NCBI RefSeq assembly: GCF_000298315.2
Contig: NZ_AEYE02000013.1
Span: forward strand, 1 to 64,000
Direction of reading: 5' to 3'
Length of the DNA stretch: 64,000 nt
DNA from: Rhizobium grahamii CCGE 502
GTDB taxonomy: Bacteria > Pseudomonadota > Alphaproteobacteria > Rhizobiales > Rhizobiaceae
Positions 1 through 8,837 of this stretch are shown here, piece after piece. Both the position numbers and the translations under genes were made by a program. The notes beneath the pieces are model-generated. The model searched no databases, was not told the DNA's origin, and worked only from the letters and a program-made list of their open reading frames with translations. Position 1 is the first letter of the stretch, and every line of letters starts with the position of its first letter.

Positions 1-245
1 TTGCCGGGGCCGGCCAGGAGATCTCCACCCGGCCGTTCCAGCTGGTCACCGGCCGCTCCTGGATGGGCACCGCCTTCGGCGGCGCCCGCGGTCGCACCGA
101 CGTCCCGAAGATCGTCGACTGGTACATGCAGGGCAAGATCGAGATCGATCCGATGATCACCCACACCATGCCGCTCGAGGACATCAACAAGGGCTTCGAG
201 CTCATGCATTCCGGCGAAAGCATCCGAAGCGTGGTACTCTATTGA
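1..245 (+). CDS. S-(hydroxymethyl)glutathione dehydrogenase / class III alcohol dehydrogenase, 3' end only
   Basis: The frame is open from the window edge and ends at a TGA at 243-245, so only about the last 80 residues are seen. The tail carries [18 protein letters not shown], then [20 protein letters not shown] and SIRSVVLY, which is the typical end of the zinc-dependent class III ADH (FrmA/FlhA/AdhC). This enzyme oxidises S-hydroxymethylglutathione, the formaldehyde-glutathione adduct, to S-formylglutathione. The next genes, gfa and fghA, supply the step before and after it, which supports the call. The catalytic zinc ligands lie upstream, outside the window. Confidence 0.9.
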   Translation, partial: AGAGQEISTRPFQLVTGRSWMGTAFGGARGRTDVPKIVDWYMQGKIEIDPMITHTMPLEDINKGFELMHSGESIRSVVLY

Positions 246-349
246 GACGAGGACGAGGGAATGCGGCGCGACTTTGAAATGGCCTGCGGCTTTTTCGCAA
301 ATTGATCCTGATTTGGGAGCTGTGGGCAGCTAAAGAGGAGGAGCTGAAC

Positions 350-928
350 ATGCCAAGTCAAGTACCGATACACCCCGTCCTCGACGGCGGCGTGACGAAG
401 GGCCAGGCGAATTTCAATGGCGGCACACTGGTCTGTGCCTGCACCGACCGCCCCGTGAAGGTCGCGATCAAGGGCAACGTCGCCCACAATCACGCCTGCG
501 GCTGCACGAAATGCTGGAAGCCTAAGGGGGCGGCTTTTTCAGTTGTCGCGGTTACCCCGCATGCAAACGTCAGCGTGCTGGAAAATGGCGACAAGCTGCA
601 GGTCGTGGATGCGGACGCGCTGATCCTGCGCCACGCCTGCAAGGCATGCGGCGTCCACATGTATGGACCCGTTGAGAGGGATCATGCGTTCAAGGGCCTT
701 GATTTCATTCATCCGGAACGCTTTCAAGAAGGCGGCTGGGCGGAGCCGACGTTCGCCGCTTTCGTCTCGTCGATTATTGAATCCGGTACGCCGCCTTCGG
801 CGATGACAAGTGTGCGTGCTCGCCTGAACGAACTCGGCCTCACGCCCTACGACTGCCTAAACCCGACGCTGATGGATGTCATCGCAACTTGGGTTGCGAA
901 AAAGGCAGGTACGCTCAGGGAAGCCTGA
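350..928 (+). CDS. gfa: S-(hydroxymethyl)glutathione synthase (glutathione-dependent formaldehyde-activating enzyme)
   Basis: Gfa speeds the condensation of formaldehyde with glutathione, the first step of thiol-dependent formaldehyde removal in the cytoplasm. The 192-residue product matches the family length. It shows the zinc-binding pattern of the GFA fold: a CACTD segment, then [11 protein letters not shown], then [13 protein letters not shown] chose the ATG at 350 because a strong AGGAGGAG site sits at 335-342; the frame is open further upstream to a near-start at 302, but that lacks a ribosome site and adds non-conserved residues. It follows the class III ADH gene by 104 bp and probably shares its transcript. 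Confidence 0.92.
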   Translation: MPSQVPIHPVLDGGVTKGQANFNGGTLVCACTDRPVKVAIKGNVAHNHACGCTKCWKPKGAAFSVVAVTPHANVSVLENGDKLQVVDADALILRHACKACGVHMYGPVERDHAFKGLDFIHPERFQEGGWAEPTFAAFVSSIIESGTPPSAMTSVRARLNELGLTPYDCLNPTLMDVIATWVAKKAGTLREA

Positions 929-977
929 CGTCTTGAACGAATGACAGTCGTTGGCCTAAGAGACCTGAACGAACCGT

Positions 978-1010
978 CGCTACGCGCCCGCTGGAGTCGC
1001 GTAGCGTTTC
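978..1010 (+). terminator. Hairpin after gfa, terminator-like
   Basis: A perfect 9-bp stem, CGCTACGCG (978-986) and CGCGTAGCG (998-1006), with an 11-nt loop and a short T run after it. It sits between gfa and the UPF0178 gene, so it may end or attenuate the adh-gfa transcript. The T run is short, so full termination is uncertain. Confidence 0.5.
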
Positions 1011-1031
1011 CGTCAAAGCAGATTGAAATTC

Positions 1032-1499
1032 ATGATTTATGTCGATGCAGACGCCTGCCCGGTGAAGCCGGAAATCCTCAAGGTCGCCGAACGCCACGGC
1101 ATCGAAGTGACCTTCGTGGCCAATTCCGGCTTGCGCCCTTCCCGCGACCCGATGGTCCACAATGTCATCGTCTCGGCCTCCTTCGATGCCGCCGACAACT
1201 GGATTGCCGAGCGTGCCGGCGCCGGTGACGTTGTCATCACTGCCGATGTCCCGCTCGCGGTCCGCTGCGTGGCGACCGGCGCGCTTGTCACCGGTCCGAC
1301 CGGTCGCGTCTTCGACGATACGAATATCGGCATGGCCAGTGCCATGCGCGACCTCGGTGCCCACTTGCGGGAGACCGGCGAAAGCAAGGGCTACAACGCC
1401 GCCTTTGGCCCCAAGGATCGCTCCCGCTTCCTCGAAACTTTCGATCGCCTGTGCCGCCGGGCCAAGGCGCTTACCCCAAGAACGGACGACAAAGAATGA
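1032..1499 (+). CDS. UPF0178 (YaiI/YqxD, DUF188) family protein
   Basis: A 155-residue protein starting MIYVDADACPVKPEI, the hallmark N-terminus of the UPF0178 family, with later blocks NSGLRPSRDP, VVITADVPLA and TGPTGRVFDD. Clustered Asp residues (YVDADA, ITADVPLA) and the fold resemble PIN-like nucleases, but no activity is established for the family as far as I know. I took the ATG at 1032; a TTG at 1023 is in frame but less likely. Its stop overlaps the start of fghA (ATGA at 1496-1499), so the two are probably translationally coupled. Nothing else links it to formaldehyde metabolism. Confidence 0.85.
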   Translation: MIYVDADACPVKPEILKVAERHGIEVTFVANSGLRPSRDPMVHNVIVSASFDAADNWIAERAGAGDVVITADVPLAVRCVATGALVTGPTGRVFDDTNIGMASAMRDLGAHLRETGESKGYNAAFGPKDRSRFLETFDRLCRRAKALTPRTDDKE

Positions 1500-2329
1500 A
1501 CATCATTTCCCAGACGACCGCCTTCGGCGGCATGCAGGGTGTTTTCACGCACGAATCCAACGCCTGTAAGTGCGACATGACCTTCGCAGTTTTCGTTCCG
1601 CCAAAGGCAATCAAGGAGCCCTGCCCTGTTGTCTGGTATCTCTCGGGCCTAACTTGCACGCATGCGAACGTGATGGAAAAGGGGGAATATCGGCGGATGG
1701 CTGCTGAGCTCGGCCTGATCGTCGTCTGCCCGGACACAAGCCCGCGCGGCAATGATGTTCCCGACGAGCTTACCAACTGGCAGATGGGCAAGGGCGCTGG
1801 TTTCTACCTCGATGCCACCGAGATGCCGTGGTCGGAAAACTATCAGATGTATAGCTACATCACCGAAGAGCTTCCGGCCTATGTCAGCCAACACTTCCGG
1901 ATGGACATGAGCCGCCAAGGCATCTTCGGCCATTCGATGGGCGGCCATGGCGCCATGACGATCGCACTCAGGAACCCCGAGCGCTTCAAGAGTTGCTCGG
2001 CGTTCGCCCCCATAGTCGAGCCCTCGACTGCGGACTGGTCGGCTCCGGCGTTCGAAAAGTACCTGGGTCCGGATCGTGCAGCCTGGCGCAAATACGACGC
2101 CTGCGCCTTGGTAAGCGACGGCACACGTTTTCCCGAGTTTCTGATTGACCAAGGCAAAGCGGATGGCTTCCTCGAGAATGGCCTTCGCCCCTGGCTGTTT
2201 GAAGATGTTGTCAAGGAAACCGACATCAAGCTTACCCTGCGCCTACACGAGCGCTACGACCATTCCTACTACTTCATCTCCACCTTTATGGACGATCATT
2301 TGAAGTGGCATGCCGAGCGACTTGTCTGA
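1496..2329 (+). CDS. fghA: S-formylglutathione hydrolase
   Basis: A 277-residue serine hydrolase of the esterase D family that splits S-formylglutathione into formate and glutathione, the last step of the pathway begun by gfa and the class III ADH. It has the alpha/beta hydrolase nucleophile elbow GHSMGGHG, the oxyanion-region sequence VVWYLSGLTC, the block VVCPDTSPRG, and a C-terminal HERYDHSYYF holding the likely catalytic His. The ATG at 1496 overlaps the preceding stop by 4 bp; the frame is open upstream but the extension is not conserved-looking. Confidence 0.94.
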   Translation: MNIISQTTAFGGMQGVFTHESNACKCDMTFAVFVPPKAIKEPCPVVWYLSGLTCTHANVMEKGEYRRMAAELGLIVVCPDTSPRGNDVPDELTNWQMGKGAGFYLDATEMPWSENYQMYSYITEELPAYVSQHFRMDMSRQGIFGHSMGGHGAMTIALRNPERFKSCSAFAPIVEPSTADWSAPAFEKYLGPDRAAWRKYDACALVSDGTRFPEFLIDQGKADGFLENGLRPWLFEDVVKETDIKLTLRLHERYDHSYYFISTFMDDHLKWHAERLV

Positions 2330-2462
2330 AGCAAGCAAGAAACGGGTGGTATGGCCAAGGCATGGATTCCTACCTGAGTTGAACCGCTTCCGTCACGGAA
2401 CGGATTCCATCTGGATCCCGACCGTGTAGGGCGTGGGCTCTGTTCTCGACAAGGAAAATATG

Positions 2463-2777
2463 ATGGCTTGGCTTCTGCTTTTTCTCGCCGGACTATTCGA
2501 GTGCGGCTGGGCGATCGGTCTGAAATATACCGACGGATTCACGCGTTTTGTGCCGACAACGCTGACGGCCATTTGCATGGTGGCAAGTGTCGCGCTTCTC
2601 GGTCTTGCGGTAAAGACGCTGCCAATCGGAACGGCTTACGCTGTTTGGACGGGCATCGGCAGCGTCGGCACCGTACTGCTGGGGGTTTGGCTGCTGGGCG
2701 ATCCCGCGACGGCACCGCGATTGCTCTGCATCGCGCTAATCGTCGCCGGGATCGGTGGCTTGAAGTTGACGGCATGA
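2463..2777 (+). CDS. sugE: Small multidrug resistance protein, SugE/Gdx type
   Basis: A 104-residue inner-membrane protein with four hydrophobic helices. It starts MAWLLLFLAGLFECGWAIGL, placing the essential Glu at residue 13 in helix 1, and contains the SugE/Gdx block TLPIGTAYAVWTGIGSVGT and a C-terminal IVAGIGGLKL. This subfamily exports guanidinium or, in some members, certain quaternary ammonium compounds in exchange for protons; which applies here cannot be read from sequence. I took the second of two adjacent ATGs (2460, 2463) because the AAGGA at 2451-2455 is better spaced. I looked for a guanidine riboswitch upstream and did not find a convincing one. Confidence 0.85.
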   Translation: MAWLLLFLAGLFECGWAIGLKYTDGFTRFVPTTLTAICMVASVALLGLAVKTLPIGTAYAVWTGIGSVGTVLLGVWLLGDPATAPRLLCIALIVAGIGGLKLTA

Positions 2778-2781
2778 CCTA

Positions 2782-2809
2782 GGCTGTGGCCGGGTGACCG
2801 GCCACAGCC
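2782..2809. terminator. Strong hairpin between convergent sugE and doxX
   Basis: A perfect 12-bp stem, GGCTGTGGCCGG (2782-2793) and CCGGCCACAGCC (2798-2809), with a GTGA loop. It lies between the sugE stop and the doxX stop, where a bidirectional terminator is expected. Neither strand has a strong U run right after the stem. Confidence 0.6.
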
Positions 2810-2818
2810 CTCAAAAAA

Positions 2819-3205
2819 TCACGCAGCGGCTTTGCGCTGGTCAACCGACAAAGCGCCGGGGCCGGCGAAGAAGATGAACAGGAAGATGAAGCAGAACAGA
2901 ATGGCTGCTTCGCCGCCATTCAGTGCGGGCCAGAACGCCTTCGATCCGTGTGCCATGAAATAGGCAACGGCCATCTGGCCGGACAGGATGAAGGCGACTG
3001 GTCGCGTGAACAGGCCAATCAGCACAAGCAGCCCACCGACCACTTCAATCAGCGCGGCGGCCAGGAGCAAAGGCGGCAATGGTCCTTCCATCTGTGCGGC
3101 CGGGAACGCGAAAAGTTTCATTGTTCCGTGTTCGATAAACAGCAGCGCTGCAATGATGCGCAGAGCGGCAAGCGCGTAGGGCTGAAATGCGCTCAATCGT
3201 TCCAT
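2819..3205 (-). CDS. DoxX family membrane protein
   Basis: A 128-residue integral membrane protein with four hydrophobic segments. The family signature LFIEHGTMKLF near the N-terminus, then AALIEVVGGLLVLIGLFTRP and MAVAYFMAHG, identify the DoxX family (PF07681). Members are linked in other organisms to thiosulfate/quinone redox or oxidative stress, but the role here is unknown. An AAGGAGA site precedes the ATG by a good distance. It lies downstream of pccB on the same strand with a 126-bp gap, so it probably has its own promoter. Confidence 0.82.
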   Translation of the reverse strand: MERLSAFQPYALAALRIIAALLFIEHGTMKLFAFPAAQMEGPLPPLLLAAALIEVVGGLLVLIGLFTRPVAFILSGQMAVAYFMAHGSKAFWPALNGGEAAILFCFIFLFIFFAGPGALSVDQRKAAA

Positions 3206-3331
3206 GTAGACTCTCCTTTTGAGTAAAGACAGCGGAGCGTTAGCTGCTTCGCCAAAAGGAAAGAAGACACGGATCGCTGACAGGTGATCACTTCCTGTTG
3301 ATTTTCCTTGACTTTCCCCACTTTAGTCTCC

Positions 3332-4864
3332 TCAAAGCGGAATGTTGTCGTGCTTCTTCCAGGGATTGCTCAGATCTTTGTTGCGGAGCATCTTGAGACC
3401 CCGCGCCAGCCGCCTGCGGGTCGAATGCGGCATGATCACCTCATCGACATAGCCGCGCTCGGCGGCAACGAACGGCGATAGGAACCGGTCTTCGTACATC
3501 TTGGTATGCGCGGCGATCTTTTCGGGATCTGCAATGTCCTTGCGGAAAATGATCTCGACGGCGCCCTTCGCGCCCATGACGGCGATCTGAGCTGTCGGCC
3601 AGGCATAATTCAAGTCGCCCCTCAGATGCTTCGATGCCATGACGTCGTAGGCACCGCCGAACGCCTTGCGTGTGATCACCGTGAGCTTCGGCACCGTCGC
3701 CTCCGCATAGGCGAACAACAGCTTGGCGCCGTGCTTGATGAGGCCACCATATTCCTGTGCGGTTCCCGGTAGGAAGCCCGGCACGTCGACGAAGGTTACA
3801 ACAGGTATGTTGAAGCAATCACAGAAGCGGACGAACCGCGCCGCCTTTCGTGAGGCATCGCTGTCGAGCACGCCGGCGAGCACCATCGGCTGGTTTGCGA
3901 CGAAGCCGACCGTCGATCCCTCGATGCGACCGAAGCCGCAGACGATATTCCTGGCGAAGCTCGATTGGATCTCGAAGAAATCGCCCTCATCCACCGTCTT
4001 CAGGATCAGCTCCTTGATGTCGTAGGGCTTGTTCGCATTCGCTGGCACCAGAGTGTCCAGCGACGCATCGACATCTGTCGCCGACTGGTAACATTCGATT
4101 TCCGGCACCGGCGAGGTGTTCGACTGCGGCAGGAGATCGATCAGCCGTCGAACCTGCAGCAATGCCTCGACATCATTGTCGTAGGCACCATCGGCGATCG
4201 AGGATTTGGTCGTGTGCACGGAGGCGCCACCAAGCTCCTCGGCGGTGACGGTCTCGTTGGTCACCGTCTTCACCACGTCGGGACCGGTCACGAACATGTA
4301 GGACGTGTCGCGGACCATGAAGATGAAGTCGGTCATCGCAGGCGAATAGACATCGCCGCCGGCGCACGGTCCCATGATGACGGAAATCTGAGGAATGACG
4401 CCGGATGCGAGCACATTGCGCTGGAACACCTCGGCATAACCGCCCAGCGCGGCCACCCCCTCCTGGATGCGAGCGCCGCCGGCGTCGTAGATGCCGACGA
4501 TCGGCGCCCTGTTCTTGAGTGCCATGTCCTGCACTTTCATGATCTTCTCGGCATGAGCCTCGGACAGTGAGCCTCCGAATACCGTGAAATCCTTGGCGAA
4601 AACGAAGACCGTCCGCCCGTTGACCGTTCCCCAACCGGTTACGACGCCATCGCCTGCAATGCGCGACTTCTCCATTCCGAAGTCGCTCGATCGATGCTCG
4701 ACGAACATGTCGAACTCCTCAAAGGAGTCCTCATCGAGGAATAGATCAATGCGCTCTCGCGCCGTCAGTTTGCCACGCTGGTGCTGGGCATCGATACGCG
4801 CCTTGCCTCCGCCAAGCCGTGCGATGCCGCGGCGACGTTCGAGTTCTTCGAGAATTTCCTTCAT
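3332..4864 (-). CDS. pccB: Propionyl-CoA carboxylase beta (carboxyltransferase) subunit
   Basis: The 510-residue protein is the usual length for PccB, the subunit that moves the carboxyl group from carboxybiotin to propionyl-CoA to make methylmalonyl-CoA. Seen blocks include [55 protein letters not shown], and the C-terminal-half motif [20 protein letters not shown] with [13 protein letters not shown], which form the two crotonase-like lobes. A CGAGGAG site precedes the ATG. The biotin-carrying alpha subunit is not adjacent; the next gene downstream is doxX. Confidence 0.93.
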   Translation of the reverse strand: MKEILEELERRRGIARLGGGKARIDAQHQRGKLTARERIDLFLDEDSFEEFDMFVEHRSSDFGMEKSRIAGDGVVTGWGTVNGRTVFVFAKDFTVFGGSLSEAHAEKIMKVQDMALKNRAPIVGIYDAGGARIQEGVAALGGYAEVFQRNVLASGVIPQISVIMGPCAGGDVYSPAMTDFIFMVRDTSYMFVTGPDVVKTVTNETVTAEELGGASVHTTKSSIADGAYDNDVEALLQVRRLIDLLPQSNTSPVPEIECYQSATDVDASLDTLVPANANKPYDIKELILKTVDEGDFFEIQSSFARNIVCGFGRIEGSTVGFVANQPMVLAGVLDSDASRKAARFVRFCDCFNIPVVTFVDVPGFLPGTAQEYGGLIKHGAKLLFAYAEATVPKLTVITRKAFGGAYDVMASKHLRGDLNYAWPTAQIAVMGAKGAVEIIFRKDIADPEKIAAHTKMYEDRFLSPFVAAERGYVDEVIMPHSTRRRLARGLKMLRNKDLSNPWKKHDNIPL

Positions 4865-4896
4865 GGATACTCCTCGCCGCGGATCACGCGGCCGGT

Positions 4897-5352
4897 TCAG
4901 GCGCGTCCAGCGCGCAGCGAGAAAGCGGAACGGATGCGAGCAGCAATATCTTCGGCAAGGATCTCGTCTGCTGCGACCGGGTTGCCGGAGAAGCTTGTCA
5001 CCTCGAACGAACTGACGGCAATGACCGATCCGTCGTCAACGGACGCGGCATCGATGCTGACCTTGGCGACATTTCGGCTCTTGTCGAAGCCCTGGCCTTT
5101 TTCGACAGACAGGATTCGGATTGTCAACACGACGCGCGGATAGACTTCCGTCCGCACCGTGGCATTGATCGCGGCATTAACTCGATCGCCTACACCGGCA
5201 AGGATTGTCGGCGATATCTTCTGCGGGCTGACGACAACCGCGCTGCGGACGTCATAGATGGGCGCAGGCTGCTCTTTCGCAAAAATCGAGCACGAGGCAA
5301 GGGCGATACAGATCAGCACAACCCGAAAAAAGCACGACTTGAGCCAGTTCAT
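4897..5352 (-). CDS. Small putative lipoprotein of unknown function
   Basis: A 151-residue protein with a short basic start, a hydrophobic stretch and a lipobox LASC at residues 18-21, so it is probably exported and lipid-anchored. The mature part is rich in Ala, Val, Ser and Asp and has no motif I recognise. It lies 32 bp upstream of pccB and downstream of the ATP12 gene on the same strand. The position suggests only shared transcription; no function can be assigned. Confidence 0.7.
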   Translation of the reverse strand: MNWLKSCFFRVVLICIALASCSIFAKEQPAPIYDVRSAVVVSPQKISPTILAGVGDRVNAAINATVRTEVYPRVVLTIRILSVEKGQGFDKSRNVAKVSIDAASVDDGSVIAVSSFEVTSFSGNPVAADEILAEDIAARIRSAFSLRAGRA

Positions 5353-5421
5353 TCAAAGAATCCGCATCCGCCCCCATAGACTCGCAGATTTTCGCGATAA
5401 CCGGGCTCAAAGCAACAGGTT

Positions 5422-6207
5422 TCAGCCTTTCAAGGCTAAAAAAACGTCCGTCGCGGCCTCGAAGTCTTCGAAGCGCTTCTCGCGCCGTTCCTCGGCCTCT
5501 TCGTCACTTCCCCAATGCTCGATCGTCCAGTCCTCGTCGAGATGCGCGAGCGACCAGACCTTCTTTCCGGACAGAACGCCTTCCGCAAAGGCAAGCGCCA
5601 GCAGCGCGGAACCGGTCAACGTTGTAATGGTATGCAGGGCTGCCAGTGCGGTTGCGCTGTCGTGCCGCCTCAATGCCGATGAAAATGCAGAAATCGCCTC
5701 TGGCGGTTGATCGTGATGCATGACGCCTTCGATCAGGATGAACCGCGCGCCGAGACCGTCTGAGGCCCAATCAAGCACAGGGTCCCAAAGCTCTTTCTGA
5801 CGCTCTACGAGCGCTTCCGGCCCGTCTGCGCGATAGCAAAGAAGATCACTCGAGGAAAAACGCAGAATATCTTCGAAAACGGCCTGGGTGTCGGTCGCAA
5901 CCCCGTCGATAGCCGTGTTGACTAGCCGTGTCACAGGCATGGTCGACGGGTCGATGAGCTCGGCCTGCGCTTCCCACTCACGCGCGACGAGCTCTGCGAG
6001 CGGCTTCGTGGCCACAATCAGCAGTTTGCGGGCCGGTGTTCGGATTGCCTTTCCGTCCAGCTCGATCGAAAACCCCTCGTCGAGTTCCCCGATCGTGACG
6101 GCCTTGTAAAAGCGCTTCGGCAATGGCTTCTTCATCTGGATCTGGGCGCGACGGATCGGGTCGGGATGGCTCAATCCTTCCGCTATGTCGTTTAACAGAT
6201 CACGCAT
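5422..6207 (-). CDS. ATP12 family F1-ATPase assembly chaperone
   Basis: A 261-residue homologue of mitochondrial ATP12 (ATPAF2), a chaperone that holds the F1 alpha subunit during ATP synthase assembly. The family is found in mitochondria and alphaproteobacteria. Seen blocks: RFYKAVTIGELDEGFSIELDG, RTPARKLLIVATKPLAELVAREWEAQ, the highly conserved IDPSTMPVTRLVNTAIDGV, DLLCYRADGPEALVERQ and WDPVLDWA. It starts 8 bp after the HAD phosphatase gene stop on the same strand, in the order rluC - HAD - ATP12. Confidence 0.9.
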   Translation of the reverse strand: MRDLLNDIAEGLSHPDPIRRAQIQMKKPLPKRFYKAVTIGELDEGFSIELDGKAIRTPARKLLIVATKPLAELVAREWEAQAELIDPSTMPVTRLVNTAIDGVATDTQAVFEDILRFSSSDLLCYRADGPEALVERQKELWDPVLDWASDGLGARFILIEGVMHHDQPPEAISAFSSALRRHDSATALAALHTITTLTGSALLALAFAEGVLSGKKVWSLAHLDEDWTIEHWGSDEEAEERREKRFEDFEAATDVFLALKG

Positions 6208-6215
6208 GCTTCACC

Positions 6216-6869
6216 TCAGGAAAAGTGCTTCAAAATATCGCTCGGGTGCCGAACAATGCTGTCCGCGCCGGCAGCCACCAAATCGTCCACGCTCGCATAG
6301 CCCCAACTCACGCCCACGGCTTTCGCGCCGGCGGCCTTCGCCATCTGCATATCATAAACGGCATCACCGATGACGATGGCATCGGCGGGACTCATGCCCG
6401 TCTCGCTGCAGCACTCTACCACCATAGCTGGATGTGGCTTCGATGGGCAGTCGTCTGCGGTGCGCGATACGATAAAATGTGGTGCAAAACCGTGCGTTTC
6501 GAGAATATGGACAAGGCCGCGACGCGATTTGCCGGTTACCGCGCCGATCAGGATGTCGTCATTCTGCACCAACCCATGAATCAGCGGCTTGATGCCATTG
6601 AAAAGCGGCACATCCATTCCGGGTTCGTCGCGAACGCCAGCATAGATTGCCTTATAGTGCGCCGTCATCGCGATCGCCTCATCGTCAACGTGAGGCTTTC
6701 CCTGCATCCGCGCTATCGCGATATCCAGCGTCAGTCCGATGATCGATTTCGTCAACGAAACATCAGGCCTTTCGTAGCCGAAGTGCACGAACGTTCGTGC
6801 CATCACCTCATGGATCAGCGCGGCGCTGTCGACCAGCGTTCCATCACAATCGAAAAGTGCGAGCCTCAT
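6216..6869 (-). CDS. HAD family (subfamily IA) phosphatase, phosphoglycolate phosphatase-like
   Basis: A 217-residue HAD-superfamily hydrolase. All four HAD motifs are visible: FDCDGTLVDS at the N-terminus (nucleophile Asp), AVTGKS (Thr/Ser motif II), SKPHP (Lys motif III) and IGDAVYDMQMA (Asp motif IV). The helical cap between motifs I and II fits subfamily IA, as in phosphoglycolate phosphatase, but the substrate is not clear. Its start overlaps the stop of the pseudouridine synthase gene by 4 bp. Confidence 0.88.
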   Translation of the reverse strand: MRLALFDCDGTLVDSAALIHEVMARTFVHFGYERPDVSLTKSIIGLTLDIAIARMQGKPHVDDEAIAMTAHYKAIYAGVRDEPGMDVPLFNGIKPLIHGLVQNDDILIGAVTGKSRRGLVHILETHGFAPHFIVSRTADDCPSKPHPAMVVECCSETGMSPADAIVIGDAVYDMQMAKAAGAKAVGVSWGYASVDDLVAAGADSIVRHPSDILKHFS

Positions 6870-7861
6870 TCGTCATCTTCCCTCTCCTGCGATGCGAGAT
6901 CGAGGCCAAGGAGGTTCCACGTCTGCACCATATGAGGTGGCAAGGGCGCGCTTATGCGAAGTCTTCCACCATTGGGGTGAGGAATGTCGATCTTGCGGGC
7001 ATGCAGGTGCAACCGCTTTTGGATGCCGCCCGGGAAATCCCAGTTCGGATCCTCGATGAAATATTTGGGGTCGCCAATAATTGGGTGGCCGATATGCAGT
7101 GCGTGGACGCGCAGTTGGTGCGTCCGTCCGGTGTAGGGTTCCATCTCAAGCCACGCGAGGTTCTGCGCGGCGGTTTCTAAGACGCGATAGTACGACACCG
7201 CGTGATCGGCACCCTCTTCGCCGTGTTTGGCGACACGCATCCGGTCGCCATCGGCGGTCGCCTCCTTGACCAACCAGGTCGATATCTTGTCCTCGTGCTT
7301 GCGCGGAACGCCTCTCACCAGCGACCAATAGGTCTTCTTGGTATCGCGCTCGCGAAACGCTGCCGTCAGCTTTTGTGCAGCGCCTCGGGTACGGGCAATG
7401 ACGAGGACGCCCGAAGTGTCGCGGTCAAGGCGATGCACGAGCCGCGGCTTCTCGCCTTTCGGATTGGTCCATGCTTCGAGCATCTTGTCGACATTCCGCG
7501 TCACACCGGACCCGCCCTGCACGGCAAGACCGGCTGGCTTGTTCAAGACGATCACCTTGTCGTCTTCATGTAGGACCATGCGCTGCAGAAGCTCATAGTC
7601 GCCCCCGTGCTTCAGATCGTGGGCAGCGATCGGCGTGTTTTTCGACTTGGCATCGACATCGAGCGGCGGCACGCGCACCACCTGCCCCGGCTGCACCCGC
7701 GCATCCGTTTTCACACGCCCGCCGTCGACACGCACTTGCCCGGAACGCATGAGTTTCTGAAGCGGGCCAAAACCGAGACCGGGGTAATGAATCTTGAACC
7801 AGCGATCCAGCCGCATGCCGGCCTCATCGGGTTCCACCGTTATATGTTCAATCCCAGCCAT
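6866..7861 (-). CDS. RluC/RluD-type pseudouridine synthase
   Basis: A 331-residue enzyme converting uridine to pseudouridine in large-subunit rRNA. The N-terminus MAGIEHITVEPDEAGMRLDR opens an S4 RNA-binding domain. The catalytic domain has RLVHRLDRDTSGVLVIART, which holds the active-site Asp, and GRTHQLRVHALHIGHPIIGD. The start at 7861 (ATG) fits the family; the frame continues upstream to a TTG at 7894. RluC and RluD cannot be separated safely by eye. It overlaps the HAD gene by 4 bp. Confidence 0.88.
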   Translation of the reverse strand: MAGIEHITVEPDEAGMRLDRWFKIHYPGLGFGPLQKLMRSGQVRVDGGRVKTDARVQPGQVVRVPPLDVDAKSKNTPIAAHDLKHGGDYELLQRMVLHEDDKVIVLNKPAGLAVQGGSGVTRNVDKMLEAWTNPKGEKPRLVHRLDRDTSGVLVIARTRGAAQKLTAAFRERDTKKTYWSLVRGVPRKHEDKISTWLVKEATADGDRMRVAKHGEEGADHAVSYYRVLETAAQNLAWLEMEPYTGRTHQLRVHALHIGHPIIGDPKYFIEDPNWDFPGGIQKRLHLHARKIDIPHPNGGRLRISAPLPPHMVQTWNLLGLDLASQEREDDE

Positions 7862-7950
7862 TCGTGCTCTTTCGGAAAATGTCGCTCGCGCCAAACGCGG
7901 CCTTTGCGGGTGCCTTTAGAGCATTTTTCGGTAAAACGGAAACCGTAATC

Positions 7951-8328
7951 TCACAAGATTGCGCGCATGAGCGCCAGGCCGGCGATGACCGCTGCCATCG
8001 ATAGGCCGACGCTGGCGAGAATGTAAACGGCGCCGGAGACCGCCGCACCACGTTCGAACAGCGAGATCGCATCCAGCGAGAACGCCGAGAAGGTCGTGAA
8101 CCCGCCAAGGAAGCCCGTGATCAGCAGCAGGCGCAATTCCGGCGACGCGTCGAAGCGACGAACGATCATTTCCGCAAATACGCCAATAACGAAGCAGCCA
8201 ACGACGTTGACGGTTAGCGTTCCCCACGGAAAGGCCGGCCCGGCGAGCCTGAGAGCCCACTGGCCGACATAGTATCTAAGGAGGGAACCGATTGCGCCGC
8301 CGCCGGCGACAAGGAGGGCCTGAACCAT
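7951..8328 (-). CDS. crcB: Fluoride channel CrcB/FluC
   Basis: A 125-residue four-helix membrane protein that exports fluoride as a dual-topology dimer. Family motifs are clear: GGGAIGSLLRYYVG in helix 1, TLTVNVVGCFVIG in helix 2 and TGFLGGFTTFSAFSLD in helix 3. The ATG at 8328 gives the usual length; the frame is open up to 8367. It is the first gene of the minus-strand run crcB-rluC-HAD-ATP12, 89 bp upstream of rluC. No fluoride riboswitch was found before it. Confidence 0.92.
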   Translation of the reverse strand: MVQALLVAGGGAIGSLLRYYVGQWALRLAGPAFPWGTLTVNVVGCFVIGVFAEMIVRRFDASPELRLLLITGFLGGFTTFSAFSLDAISLFERGAAVSGAVYILASVGLSMAAVIAGLALMRAIL

Positions 8329-8446
8329 GAGTCGTCTCTTTCTTCTCGCGCCGGACATTCCAACCATCTCCGGTGAAGATCAAGATGCATAAAATGCCAG
8401 CGGTTAATTTAGCCAGTTAAGAATATCGGACGCCTATTTTGGCACG

Positions 8447-8716
8447 ATGACAGTCTTGGTAGGCACCATATCCGCGAGCACCGCTGCCGCAGCGTTTGAA
8501 ACGCTCCGGGTGCCGCAGCGCGTCTCCGCAAGCACGGCTGCCAAAGAAGCCCGCCGCGCCGCCGACCGTCAAACCAGGGCCGCCAGCGGTCAAGACGTCG
8601 AAGAACCGGCCAATATCATCCAGTCAACGGAGGTCGCGCTGGATCTGATGACGATGGGGCAACGGCAGCCGCAGGCAGGTCTGCAGCAGGCCCTAGACCT
8701 TTACAGCGACAACTGA
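8447..8716 (+). CDS. Hypothetical protein, 89 residues
   Basis: An ATG-started frame, Ala- and Gln-rich, with SASTAAAAFETLRVPQR near the start and EVALDLMTMGQRQPQAGLQQALDLY at the end. The base composition by codon position looks coding, but there is no good ribosome site and I do not recognise the family. It fills most of the gap between crcB and the glycine riboswitch. It could be a real small rhizobial protein or chance. Confidence 0.4.
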   Translation: MTVLVGTISASTAAAAFETLRVPQRVSASTAAKEARRAADRQTRAASGQDVEEPANIIQSTEVALDLMTMGQRQPQAGLQQALDLYSDN

Positions 8717-8796
8717 GTTTCGTCCGCCGCCTCTCGGCCGCAGCCCTCGCCCGCAAAACCACGCGACAAAAATTTGCTCGGCGGCGACATTCCCCC

Positions 8797-8824
8797 TTGC
8801 CAAGTACTGCCCTGGCCAGATAAT
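8797..8824 (+). promoter_or_regulatory. Candidate sigma-70 promoter of the gcv operon
   Basis: TTGCCA (8797-8802), a 16-bp spacer, and GATAAT (8819-8824). It lies about 14 bp before the glycine riboswitch begins, the right place to start a transcript that includes the whole sensor. Confidence 0.55.
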
Positions 8825-8837
8825 TGCCCTCGACCTT

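Noticed and set aside
2384-2403. Possible guanidine riboswitch before sugE (hairpin TTCCG-TCA-CGGAA)
   Set aside because: A single hairpin is present, without the ACGR-type loops in two copies of the mini-ykkC class or the long conserved blocks of the ykkC class.
8329-8380. Possible fluoride riboswitch before crcB (GGAGATGG on the minus strand)
   Set aside because: Only the first block resembles the motif. The pseudoknot partner and downstream conserved blocks are missing, and there is little room before the start codon.
8403-8420. TTAA...TTAA pair as a CtrA site upstream of the small frame at 8447
   Set aside because: The spacing between the two TTAA blocks is 9 bp rather than 7, and no TTAACC extension is present.
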